Below, piece after piece: positions 1 to 7,614 of a stretch of DNA of 64,000 bases. Origin of the DNA: an uncultured Prevotella sp. (GTDB lineage Bacteria > Bacteroidota > Bacteroidia > Bacteroidales > Bacteroidaceae); the NCBI GenBank assembly GCA_900315775.1, contig ONAJ01000004.1, forward strand, positions 62,001-126,000. The letters run 5' to 3'. The translations under genes were made by a program, and so were the position numbers. A model generated the notes under the pieces. It was not told the DNA's origin and searched no databases. It saw nothing but the letters and a program-made list of their open reading frames with translations. How positions within the stretch are numbered: the first letter of the stretch is position 1; each line of letters opens with the position of its first letter.

Positions 1-3000
1 AGACATGGGGTGACCCTGTTGAGACCTACGTTAATAGCAACACAGGTAGCTCATTCACCACTAAGACTATCACATTCGCCGAAGAAGGTGACTACTACGT
101 AGCATTTGCACTCTATGGCACTGGTTCTGGTATCGACAACCTCGTAGGTTTGGAGAAGGTTGACGTCGCTCACGACCTCTACATCAAGAGTGTTAACTGG
201 CCAGATGCATCTATCAAGAGCGGCACAGCTCAGACAAAGCCAACTGTTTCAGTCATTCCTCTGACAACAGAAGCAGCAGGAAACTATACTGTTAAGTACA
301 TTTATGGTGAAAACGAAGTAGAAATTGCTTCTAAGGCTCTGACAGCAAGTGCAACAAGCACGACTGACTTCTCTGCTTCTTTCACTCCTGTCGTTGCAAA
401 CACTACAACATTCCCTGGAACTAAGGTAGTATTCGACTTTGGCGGTGGTGTAACCTTCGAAACAGATCCATTCGACCTGACGGTTACCAATGAGCCTATC
501 TTCCATTTCTTGAAGACACTGCCTTCAAGCAAGTGGTATGAGCCTACAGACTACACTACTCCTATTACCTTCGGCAAGACTAATAATGCCGATACACAGA
601 CATTCTATGTTTATAACTGGGGTTCTGCTCAGCTGACAGTTAAGAGCATCAGCGTTCCTGAAGGATTCACAGTTACTCCTACAGAGCAGTTTAATGTTGC
701 AGCATTTGACGAGAACAATCTCAGTGCTTCTTCTCAGGCTGTAACTATTACATTCTCTGCAGCTTCTCCTGGCACCTACAGCGGCACTATGGTTATTACA
801 TACGAAAACGACCAGACATTTGAAATCGCTGTAAGTGGAACAAAACTCGACCCGAACAAATGGTATGCTAACTTCGGAACCGAGGATGGTCAGTGGCCTG
901 CAGGTTCAACATATCAGAATAATGTAAGCACCAGCAATATTGGTACCTATAGCGCACCAGATTATGCTATCACTTCATCAAGCTCTACCAACAACCTCTT
1001 CGTAACACCGAAGTTGGCGGCTACTGCTGGCGAGAAGTTGATGTTCGATGCTAAGCTCTACAGTTCTTACTATGGTGCACAAACTGAGGGCAAGGTGGTA
1101 GTTTATGCTGCTGCTACCCGTGAGGAAGTACTGAACACTGAGGAGGGTACAACCCGCGTACAGCTGTTCAGCGTAAGCGGTGAGGATGCTGAGAACCCGA
1201 TGACCACCGACTTCCAGACCTTCCAGGTTCCTGCCATTGAAGGTGACAACTACTATGCTTTCGAGATTAGTGGTCGTCCATACGTAGATGAGATTTATGG
1301 TCTTGCACCTGTTGCTGTTGAGCACGACTGGATGGTTGCTTCAAGCAACATTCCTGCTGATGCTATGCAGAATGTAGCATCTGAGGCTTCAGTGAACGTT
1401 CTGAACCTTGGTCTTGCTGACGAGGCTGCTGACAGCTACGAGGTTAACCTCTACATAGGTGGTGAGAAGACAGCAACCGCAGCTACAACTCCTGCTTTGG
1501 CAATGAATCATAAGCTCACTGATGCCGGAACACAGGTTACTGTTCCTATGCAGTCTCCAAAGGCTGGTACATTCCCAGTATATATCGAGGTTAAGGCTGG
1601 TGCATACAGCGTCGTTACTGACCCTGTTAACGTAACTTTCGCTGAAGAGACACCAAGTACTGACGGAATCCAGGTTGGTACGAAGACTGGAACCACATCC
1701 AATTCTTCCAACTCTACCATTGTTGACTGGTACAATGCTGATGGTAGTGGAACCGCTTATACAGATGTTGTATATTCTGCTGCTAAGCTTGCAGCTGCTG
1801 GTATCAAGGCTGGCGATAAGATTACAACCATCTCATTCAAGCATACCAACTCAGCAAAGTCCATCAAGGCTAATGTTACTTCATGGGTTGCTTTGAGTAC
1901 AAGTGAGAGTTTCAGTGCAGGTTCTCCTGACAAGGCTTCTATGCAAGAGATTGCTATTTACGATGGCAGTACTGTTGCCTTCCCTGCTAACTTTGAGATG
2001 GTATTAAACCTGACTACACCTATTGTATATGATGGTACTTCAGACATCCGCATTTATACTGAGACTGTTAGACAGGGTAGTCAACAGTACTTGAGTGTAA
2101 CAACTGACGTTGACGAGGATATTGCTATCTACTATAATAGCACATCAACAACCAGAAAGGCTCCATTGGCATACTTCAAACTTGCCGTTGAACCTAAGAC
2201 CTACTCTGGTACAGTTAAGGACAACAACAGCAATCCTATTGAGAATGCTACTGTAACGCTGGTAAGTACCGACTTAGACAACATCCAATATTCAGGTATT
2301 ACCAATGCTGCGGGTGAGTTCTCTATCAACGTTGTTCAGAATACTCGTGAGTATAACGCTACAGCTACTGCTTACGGATACAATAATGGTACTCAGACTA
2401 ACATTAGCTTTGATAATAACGTAGCTAATGACTTCGTACTGACGTACGATGAAAATGTTTCTGTAACAGTGACATCAGCTGAGTGGGCAACTATCACTAC
2501 TCCTGCAACCTACGCAGTAAGCTTCGATGAGAAAACTGAAGTTTATATTGCTACAGCTGAGGAGGGTAATAGCATCAAACTGACTAAGATTGATGACGCT
2601 CCAGCTATGACTCCTATAGTTATCCATGCTACCGCTGATACTTACACCATGACGAAGATAGCAAGTGCAACAAGCGACGTATCAGCAAACATTCTGGAGT
2701 CTGCTAAGGGTACTGAGGTTGGCGACGGCAATGGTAACTACTACGTTCTTGGTATTTTGCAAAGCTCGGGTGTTGTTGGTTTCGGTAAACTTGCAAGCGG
2801 TGTAACACTTGCTAAGGGTAAGGCTTACATCCCAGGTACTGCTCTTGCAAACATATCAGACTTCCTCCCATTCGTAATCGGTGACGAGGATGAGACTACT
2901 ACTATAAATGCTGTTGATGCAGCAGGTATGGACGACAACACACCTGTTTACAACCTCGCTGGTCAGAAGGTTGGCAAGGATTATAAGGGTGTTGTTATCG

Positions 3001-3029
3001 TGAATGGCAGAAAAGTTGTTAGAAAATAA
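1..3029 (+). CDS. Large secreted surface protein with T9SS-like C-terminal tail (5' end outside window)
   Basis: The reading frame is open from base 3, so the gene begins upstream of the window; the TTG near base 150 is not its start. The visible ~1,009 residues are Thr/Ser/Asn-rich beta-sandwich material. The first residues resemble the end of a cleaved-adhesin (choice-of-anchor J) domain, with the pattern YYVAFALYG and then GIDNL. A carboxypeptidase-regulatory-like Ig fold lies around base 2200-2450 (YSGTVKDNNSNPIENATVTL). The end reads VYNLAGQKV, then KGVVIVNGRKVVRK, the style of tail seen on many Prevotella secreted proteins that I associate with type IX secretion. It is probably exported and displayed on the cell surface. 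Substrate and function are unknown. Confidence 0.8.
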   Translation, partial: TWGDPVETYVNSNTGSSFTTKTITFAEEGDYYVAFALYGTGSGIDNLVGLEKVDVAHDLYIKSVNWPDASIKSGTAQTKPTVSVIPLTTEAAGNYTVKYIYGENEVEIASKALTASATSTTDFSASFTPVVANTTTFPGTKVVFDFGGGVTFETDPFDLTVTNEPIFHFLKTLPSSKWYEPTDYTTPITFGKTNNADTQTFYVYNWGSAQLTVKSISVPEGFTVTPTEQFNVAAFDENNLSASSQAVTITFSAASPGTYSGTMVITYENDQTFEIAVSGTKLDPNKWYANFGTEDGQWPAGSTYQNNVSTSNIGTYSAPDYAITSSSSTNNLFVTPKLAATAGEKLMFDAKLYSSYYGAQTEGKVVVYAAATREEVLNTEEGTTRVQLFSVSGEDAENPMTTDFQTFQVPAIEGDNYYAFEISGRPYVDEIYGLAPVAVEHDWMVASSNIPADAMQNVASEASVNVLNLGLADEAADSYEVNLYIGGEKTATAATTPALAMNHKLTDAGTQVTVPMQSPKAGTFPVYIEVKAGAYSVVTDPVNVTFAEETPSTDGIQVGTKTGTTSNSSNSTIVDWYNADGSGTAYTDVVYSAAKLAAAGIKAGDKITTISFKHTNSAKSIKANVTSWVALSTSESFSAGSPDKASMQEIAIYDGSTVAFPANFEMVLNLTTPIVYDGTSDIRIYTETVRQGSQQYLSVTTDVDEDIAIYYNSTSTTRKAPLAYFKLAVEPKTYSGTVKDNNSNPIENATVTLVSTDLDNIQYSGITNAAGEFSINVVQNTREYNATATAYGYNNGTQTNISFDNNVANDFVLTYDENVSVTVTSAEWATITTPATYAVSFDEKTEVYIATAEEGNSIKLTKIDDAPAMTPIVIHATADTYTMTKIASATSDVSANILESAKGTEVGDGNGNYYVLGILQSSGVVGFGKLASGVTLAKGKAYIPGTALANISDFLPFVIGDEDETTTINAVDAAGMDDNTPVYNLAGQKVGKDYKGVVIVNGRKVVRK

Positions 3030-3030
3030 C

Positions 3031-3077
3031 AGCCTCCCCAACCCCTCCCCAAACGGGGAGGGGCCCAAGGGGGCTAA
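3031..3077. repeat. REP-like C/G palindrome, copy A
   Basis: The core is CCCCTCCCC (3042-3050), loop AAAC, then GGGGAGGGG (3055-3063). An outer AGCC/GGCT pairing extends the hairpin. It directly follows the stop codon of the first gene. Related copies lie at 7423, 8141, 38992 and 41265. Confidence 0.75.
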
Positions 3078-3095
3078 ATAACTAAGTAAATTACA

Positions 3096-3290
3096 ATGAT
3101 GAAACAATATATTAAGCCAAATACTGACGTGCAGACAATAGAACTGCAGCAGATGATAGCAGCAAGTCTTCCAAAGAGCACTGAAGAGGTTACAAACCCA
3201 CTGAGTAAGGGTGAGTACATAATGGAAGATGTCGATATCTTCGGAACGAAGAAAGACAAATGGGCTGTTGAAGAAGAAGAAGAAGAGTAA
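3096..3290 (+). CDS. Small acidic peptide of unknown function (64 aa)
   Basis: A 64-residue ORF starting MMKQYIKPNTDVQTIELQQM and ending in a run of Glu residues (AVEEEEEE). It has no signal peptide or membrane segment. The first half resembles short peptides common in Prevotella genomes that begin MKQYIKP and contain an LQ-QMIA block; I know of no assigned function for these. It lies 66 bp after the large secreted protein and just before a strong bidirectional terminator, so it probably shares that gene's transcript. The poly-Glu tail comes from a GAA/GAG repeat that could vary in length. The start is the first of two adjacent ATGs. Confidence 0.6.
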   Translation: MMKQYIKPNTDVQTIELQQMIAASLPKSTEEVTNPLSKGEYIMEDVDIFGTKKDKWAVEEEEEE

Positions 3291-3294
3291 AAAC

Positions 3295-3328
3295 AAATAA
3301 AGCGTGCGCAAAGGCGCACGCTTTATTT
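3295..3328. terminator. Bidirectional intrinsic terminator
   Basis: A perfect 15-bp stem (3295-3309 with 3314-3328) and AAAG loop, with A and T runs on both sides. It separates two convergent genes and can stop transcription from either. Confidence 0.9.
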
Positions 3329-3352
3329 TATTAATAAGGTAACAGAAAATTT

Positions 3353-3934
3353 CTATTCTACATCCTCAATACCGCTAATCCACTGCTGCTGGTTAACGAA
3401 GTGGTACATATCGTTACTCATTTCGCGGTTCAGACCATCGGTAAGAATCTGCTGGGTCATCTTAGGACGATTACCATTCTGTGTCAAATCTACATTGTAG
3501 AACTTAAAGCCGTTACCATCCTGCATCTCGATGTTAATATAGTTGGTCTTGTCCTTCAACTTCGAGAATACCCAAGTAACAAACTGCCATCCCTTGTACT
3601 CAATGCGGTCAGCTGCGGTAAGACCTGCAGAAAGCTTTTGCTTATACTTATACTTCTTGCCTGTCTGCGCATCAGTCATCAGAATGTTCTTTGTGTCGAT
3701 AACACTACCCTTACTGGTGTGATAAGCCACCTTAACCATTGTAGCGAGGTTAGTCACTGTTACACTAACGATGTAGCAACCTAAAGCATCCTTCTGTCCG
3801 ACGAATGGGAAACTTACCTGACGCTGGGTCTTTGATGCTACATTAACTTCGTTAACCTCTGGAGAAGAGGCTACGGCAGGCATTGCAACGACTGTCATTG
3901 CAAGTGCCATAAGGAAATTCTGTAATCTTTTCAT
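3353..3934 (-). CDS. Secreted protein of unknown function (193 aa)
   Basis: The start was placed at the ATG at 3934, giving MKRLQNFLMALAMTVVAMPA, a clean Sec signal peptide of about 22 residues. A longer reading from 3994 has no signal-like start and crosses the promoter. The mature part is about 170 residues, mostly polar, with alternating beta-strand patterns (YIVSVTVTNLATMVKVAYHT; INIEMQDGNGFKFYNVDL). I do not recognise a family. It probably acts in the periplasm or outside the cell. It is monocistronic, convergent with the upstream peptide gene across a shared terminator. Confidence 0.7.
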   Translation of the reverse strand: MKRLQNFLMALAMTVVAMPAVASSPEVNEVNVASKTQRQVSFPFVGQKDALGCYIVSVTVTNLATMVKVAYHTSKGSVIDTKNILMTDAQTGKKYKYKQKLSAGLTAADRIEYKGWQFVTWVFSKLKDKTNYINIEMQDGNGFKFYNVDLTQNGNRPKMTQQILTDGLNREMSNDMYHFVNQQQWISGIEDVE

Positions 3935-3971
3935 TGTCGTATGATGTAAAAAAATAAAAATAATCTGAGGG

Positions 3972-3979
3972 CAAAAGTA
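3972..3979 (-). promoter_or_regulatory. -7 box TACTTTTG for the 3353-3934 gene
   Basis: A match to TAnnTTTG on the minus strand, 37 bp upstream of the start codon. Confidence 0.6.
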
Positions 3980-4043
3980 CAATAAATAATTCATAATTCA
4001 TAATTTATAATGCATAATTTTTACTTTTTTACCTTCGCCCTCA

Positions 4044-4133
4044 CTTCTCCGTACACTTTGGCTCCGCCGAAAGTTTGCACGCACCTTTGGGCTCTGCCCT
4101 CTCTTCTCTGTACACTTTGGCTTTGCCGAAGTT
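4044..4133. repeat. Two ~31-bp direct repeats upstream of argS
   Basis: Copies at 4044-4075 and 4103-4133 share GTACACTTTGGCT, CCGAA and AGTT, with a 59-bp period. They sit in the 364-bp gap between 3934 and 4298, which holds no convincing ORF. The rest of the gap is AATTCATAATT-type short repeat (3988-4020) and the argS promoter. Confidence 0.6.
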
Positions 4134-4266
4134 ACTCTCGCTCGACAAAAGAAAGATCGCTCTTTCCTCTTGCTTTGATTCCAGAACCTTTGAGATTAAA
4201 ATCTCCAGGTTCTATAATCAAACCAATAAAAATATTAATATTTTTGGTTTTGTCCTCGCTTATGCG

Positions 4267-4274
4267 TACCTTTG
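4267..4274 (+). promoter_or_regulatory. -7 box TACCTTTG for argS
   Basis: The box lies 24 bp before the argS ATG. A TTTTTGG at 4241-4247 is at about the right spacing for a -33 element. The block CTCGCTTATNCGTACCTTTG also occurs before xerD. Confidence 0.75.
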
Positions 4275-4298
4275 CACCCGAATTATAAATATCTGAAG

Positions 4299-6080
4299 AT
4301 GAAGATAGAAGAACAACTGCTCCAAAGCGCTAAGGAGGCGATAAAGGCTCTGTACGGTGCTGACGTGGAGGATAACCTGCTGCAACTGCAGAAGACAAAG
4401 AAGGAATTTGAAGGTAATCTTACTCTCGTGGTGTTCCCACTGCTAAGGACATCAAAGAAAAAGCCCGAAGAAACGGCAGAAGAGATTGGTGCATGGATGG
4501 CTGAACACTGCGACGCCATAGCGTCATATAATGTGGTAAAGGGTTTCCTGAACCTCGTCATCTCACAGAAGGCGTGGCTCGGACTGCTTAATGACATTGA
4601 CAGCGATGACCACTTCGGTGAAAAAACAGTGAACGAGAGTTCCCCTCTCGTTATGGTGGAATACTCTTCACCGAACACCAACAAGCCCCTGCACTTGGGA
4701 CACGTACGCAACAACCTCTTAGGGTGGTCGTTGGCACAGATTATGGAGGCTAACGGCAACCGCGTGGTGAAGACAAACATAGTTAACGACAGAGGTATTC
4801 ACATCTGTAAGTCTATGCTCGCCTGGCAGAAATGGGGCAACGGAGAGACTCCAGAGAGCAGCGGCAAGAAGGGCGACCACCTCATCGGCGACTACTACGT
4901 AGCCTTCGACAAGCACTACCGCGAGGAAGTGAAAGAACTTGTGGGCAAGGGCATGGACGAAGAACAGGCAAAACAGGAGGCTCCGCTGATTAAGGAGGCT
5001 CACGACATGCTGGTGAAGTGGGAACAGAACGACCCCGAGGTGCGCGCACTGTGGAAGAAGATGAACGACTGGGTATATGCCGGCTTCGACGAGACATACA
5101 AAGCTCTCGGCGTAGGATTCGACAAGATATACTACGAAAGCCAGACTTACCTGAAGGGTAAGGCTAAGGTGGAGGAAGGACTGAAGAAAGGACTCTTCGA
5201 AAGACATGAGGACAACTCGGTATGGGCTGACCTGACAAACGAAGGTCTCGACCAGAAACTGCTGCTCCGCTCCGACGGCACCAGCGTATATATGACACAG
5301 GACATCGGTACGGCAGAGATGCGCTACGAGGACTACCCCATAGACAAGATGATATATGTTGTGGGCAACGAACAGAACTACCACTTCCAGGTGCTCTCAA
5401 TACTCCTCGACCGCTTAGGATTTAAGTGGGGAAAGGAACTGGTACACTTCTCTTACGGTATGGTGGAACTGCCTAACGGAAAGATGAAGAGTCGCGAGGG
5501 TACAGTAGTCGATGCCGACGACCTCATAGCAGCAATGATTGAAGATGCACGTCGCACCTCCGACGAACTGGGTAAGTTCGATGATATGTCGGAAGAGGAA
5601 CGCCAGGAGATAGCACGCATCGTAGGACTCGGAGCACTGAAGTACTTCATACTGAAGGTTGATGCACGCAAGAATATGCTCTTCAACCCCGAGGAGTCAA
5701 TAGACTTTAACGGCAATACAGGACCGTTCATTCAATATACCCACGCAAGAATACGCAGTATATTGAGAAAGGCGGCAGCAAATTCTTCACTCTGCACTCT
5801 TCACTCTTCACTTAATATGAAAGAGATTGAGCTTGTACAGAAGATGAACGACTATGCCGCCGCTGTGGAACAGGCGGGTAAGGACTACTCGCCAAGTGGC
5901 ATCGCCAACTACTGCTACGAGCTTACCAAGGAGTTCAACCAGTGGTACCACGACTACAGCATCCTCGGTGCTGAGGACGAAGCAACACGCGACCTCCGCC
6001 TTGTCATTGCACGTAATGTGGCGAAGATAATAAAGAACGGCATGGCTCTGTTAGGTATTGAGGTGCCGGAGAGGATGTAG
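4299..6080 (+). CDS. argS: Arginyl-tRNA synthetase
   Basis: Class I aminoacyl-tRNA synthetase that attaches arginine to tRNA-Arg in the cytoplasm. The start MKIEEQLLQS was chosen because the longer frame would begin inside the promoter. An N-terminal Add1-type domain (about residues 1-100) is followed by the HIGH signature as NKPLHLGHVRNN, a KMSKS-like GKMKSREGT near residue 390, and the DALR-type anticodon-binding domain at the C-terminus (AVEQAGKDYSPSGIANYCYE). Length is 594 aa, normal for the family. An odd Ser/Leu-rich stretch (AANSSLCTLHSSLNM, about residues 493-507) is encoded by a TTCACTC repeat and looks like a repeat insertion at the start of the DALR domain. Confidence 0.96.
   Translation: MKIEEQLLQSAKEAIKALYGADVEDNLLQLQKTKKEFEGNLTLVVFPLLRTSKKKPEETAEEIGAWMAEHCDAIASYNVVKGFLNLVISQKAWLGLLNDIDSDDHFGEKTVNESSPLVMVEYSSPNTNKPLHLGHVRNNLLGWSLAQIMEANGNRVVKTNIVNDRGIHICKSMLAWQKWGNGETPESSGKKGDHLIGDYYVAFDKHYREEVKELVGKGMDEEQAKQEAPLIKEAHDMLVKWEQNDPEVRALWKKMNDWVYAGFDETYKALGVGFDKIYYESQTYLKGKAKVEEGLKKGLFERHEDNSVWADLTNEGLDQKLLLRSDGTSVYMTQDIGTAEMRYEDYPIDKMIYVVGNEQNYHFQVLSILLDRLGFKWGKELVHFSYGMVELPNGKMKSREGTVVDADDLIAAMIEDARRTSDELGKFDDMSEEERQEIARIVGLGALKYFILKVDARKNMLFNPEESIDFNGNTGPFIQYTHARIRSILRKAAANSSLCTLHSSLNMKEIELVQKMNDYAAAVEQAGKDYSPSGIANYCYELTKEFNQWYHDYSILGAEDEATRDLRLVIARNVAKIIKNGMALLGIEVPERM
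5783..5813. repeat. TTCACTC-type short repeat inside argS
   Basis: Tandem variants of CTTCACTCT / CTGCACTCTT in the argS coding frame, encoding NSSLCTLHSSL. This composition is typical of the intergenic short repeats of this genome. Confidence 0.6.
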
Positions 6081-6114
6081 AGAGCCAGAAGCCCTACAGC
6101 CTCCCCCTGTACTA

Positions 6115-6146
6115 AATTGAGAATTGAAAATTGAGAATTGAAAATT
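6115..6146. repeat. GAATTGAAAATT tandem repeat
   Basis: Alternating GAATTGA and AAATTGA units fill the gap after argS. The unit is the same as at 51749, upstream of the giant adhesin. The probable TTG start of the following RNase H gene lies inside it. Confidence 0.7.
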
Positions 6147-6601
6147 TAAATTCGCCAGACTTTCGTCATGATACTGTACTTCCGCTTCCCGCGGAAGTAC
6201 GTATTCCCGCTATTGCCGTAGATGCTGCTTGCAGCGGCAACCCCGGACCGATGGAGTATCAGGGAATAGACCTTGCGACGGGACAACAGATGTTTCACTT
6301 TGGTCCGTTGCACGGAACGAATAACATCGGGGAGTTCCTTGCCATAGTACACGCCCTCGCACTGCTACAGCAGCAGGGAAGACACGACACAACGATATAC
6401 TCTGACTCGTATAACGCCATTCTGTGGGTGACGAAGAAGAAGTGTAAGACAAAGCTGGAGCGCACTCCGGAGACGGAGGAGCTATTCCAGATTATAGCAC
6501 GTGCAGAGAAATGGCTCCTCACACACACCTGGAAAAACCCTATCGTTAAGTGGGAGACTAAGAAGTGGGGAGAGATTCCTGCGGATTTCGGAAGGAAATA
6601 A
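6131..6601 (+). CDS. RNase H-like protein (156 aa)
   Basis: The RNase H fold is visible. The first acidic residue is in IAVDAACSGNPGP, the second in NNIGEFLAIVHALALL, the third in TIYSDSYNAILWV, and the C-terminal helix ends GEIPADFGRK. It should cut RNA in RNA-DNA hybrids. The group resembles the short Bacteroidetes RNase HI form that lacks the viroplasmin-like domain. No ATG exists before the catalytic core: stops at 6113 and 6125 leave TTG at 6131, inside a short repeat, as the likely start. The 3' end overlaps convergent ribD by 44 bp. Confidence 0.85.
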   Translation: MRIENLNSPDFRHDTVLPLPAEVRIPAIAVDAACSGNPGPMEYQGIDLATGQQMFHFGPLHGTNNIGEFLAIVHALALLQQQGRHDTTIYSDSYNAILWVTKKKCKTKLERTPETEELFQIIARAEKWLLTHTWKNPIVKWETKKWGEIPADFGRK

Positions 6602-7574
6602 TCTCGTTGCCGTCGCATATAATGCGGCGGTATTCTTTTGCTTCCTCGGGAAGTTCCGGCGCCGGTGTTCCGTTACCGACGGTTTGTGGCGACCGTTCTA
6701 TACGTGCCTCGTCCCACAGTCCTTGTTCTATGAACGACAGGAGGGTCTTTCTGCCGCCCTCGACGATAAGCGACTGCAACTGCTGACGACGACATTCGGC
6801 AAAGACATCGTCTATGGTGAAGTCGTGACTAAGGACAAAACGTACCGGGTCCTTACCCACCCACTGACGTACATTGAGCTGCGGATGCTCACGTTCGTCT
6901 GTCACCCTGCCGACGAGAATAGCATCCTCCTCAGAGCGCATCTTGTGGACAAGGGTTTTTGTGAACGCTGTCGATATAGCCAAAGGTCTCCCGTAGTTAT
7001 CGATGAACCCGTCGTCTGTCTGTGCCCACTTCAGGATGATATACGGACGGTGCTTGCTATGGAACGTGAAAAAACGACGGTTAAGATAGCGACACTCCTC
7101 CTCGAGGACTCCGACGGTGACGTCTATTCCTGCGTCGCGGAGCTTCTTAACACCTCTTCCCTGAACCTCAGCAAAGGGGTCTATGCACCCCACTACTACC
7201 CTACGTACACCTTTATTTATTATAAGGTCGGCACAAGGAGGGGTCTTGCCGTAGTGAGAACAGGGCTCAAGACTGACGTATATGGTGGCTTCCCTGAGAA
7301 GAGCCTCATCCTCGGGACGTACGCTGGCAAAGGCATTAACCTCAGCATGACCCTCGCCGCAACGCACATGGTAGCCCTCGCCGAGGATTCTATAGCCCCC
7401 TCTACAGGAAGCGGAATCGGAATAGCCCCTCCCTACTTGGGGAGGGGTTGGGGAGAGGCTGGGAAGGACTATCACGGCACCCACCATAGGATTCGGACGA
7501 CTCTCCTGTCGTCCGCACTCCGCCAGCTGAAGGCACCGACGCATATACTGTTCGTCTATCTTTTGCTGATTCAT
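6558..7574 (-). CDS. ribD: Bifunctional riboflavin deaminase/reductase RibD
   Basis: Catalyses the deamination and side-chain reduction steps of riboflavin synthesis. The N-terminal deaminase has the zinc motif HAEVNAF and PCSHYGKTPPC. The C-terminal reductase (about residues 180-339) includes DAILVGRVT and SLIVEGGRKTLLSF. The start MNQQKIDEQY at 7574 was chosen because the upstream extension crosses the promoter and has no family resemblance. Between VGAVIV and the next conserved block RILGEGYH, about 24 extra residues are encoded partly by a copy of the C/G palindrome. Other RibD proteins have only a short loop there. It is divergent from prmC across a 36-bp gap. Confidence 0.95.
   Translation of the reverse strand: MNQQKIDEQYMRRCLQLAECGRQESRPNPMVGAVIVLPSLSPTPPQVGRGYSDSASCRGGYRILGEGYHVRCGEGHAEVNAFASVRPEDEALLREATIYVSLEPCSHYGKTPPCADLIINKGVRRVVVGCIDPFAEVQGRGVKKLRDAGIDVTVGVLEEECRYLNRRFFTFHSKHRPYIILKWAQTDDGFIDNYGRPLAISTAFTKTLVHKMRSEEDAILVGRVTDEREHPQLNVRQWVGKDPVRFVLSHDFTIDDVFAECRRQQLQSLIVEGGRKTLLSFIEQGLWDEARIERSPQTVGNGTPAPELPEEAKEYRRIICDGNEIISFRNPQESLPTS
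7423..7460. repeat. REP-like C/G palindrome, copy B, inside ribD
   Basis: CCCCTCCC and GGGGAGGGG arms with the GGTTGGGGAGAGGCT flank, the reverse complement of the 3031 element with few changes. It is read in frame within ribD as part of an insertion. A partial arm, TAGCCCCCTC, lies just upstream at 7393. Confidence 0.75.
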
Positions 7575-7614
7575 GGTGCAAAAGTACAAAATTATTTGTA
7601 ACTTTGCACCATGA
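7571..7614. promoter_or_regulatory. Mirror-image divergent leaderless promoter ribD/prmC
   Basis: The 12-bp arms TCATGGTGCAAA (7571-7582) and TTTGCACCATGA (7603-7614) are perfect inverted repeats. Each arm holds both a start codon and the TTTG half of a -7 box: TACTTTTG for ribD (minus, 7579-7586) and TAACTTTG for prmC (plus, 7599-7606). Only four bases separate each box from its ATG, so both mRNAs are predicted to begin at or within a base or two of the start codon. Confidence 0.75.

Noticed and set aside
6501..7601. 366-codon open frame on the plus strand opposite ribD
   Set aside because: It is antisense to a gene with complete RibD motifs, lacks any recognisable domain, and arises from codon usage of the real gene.
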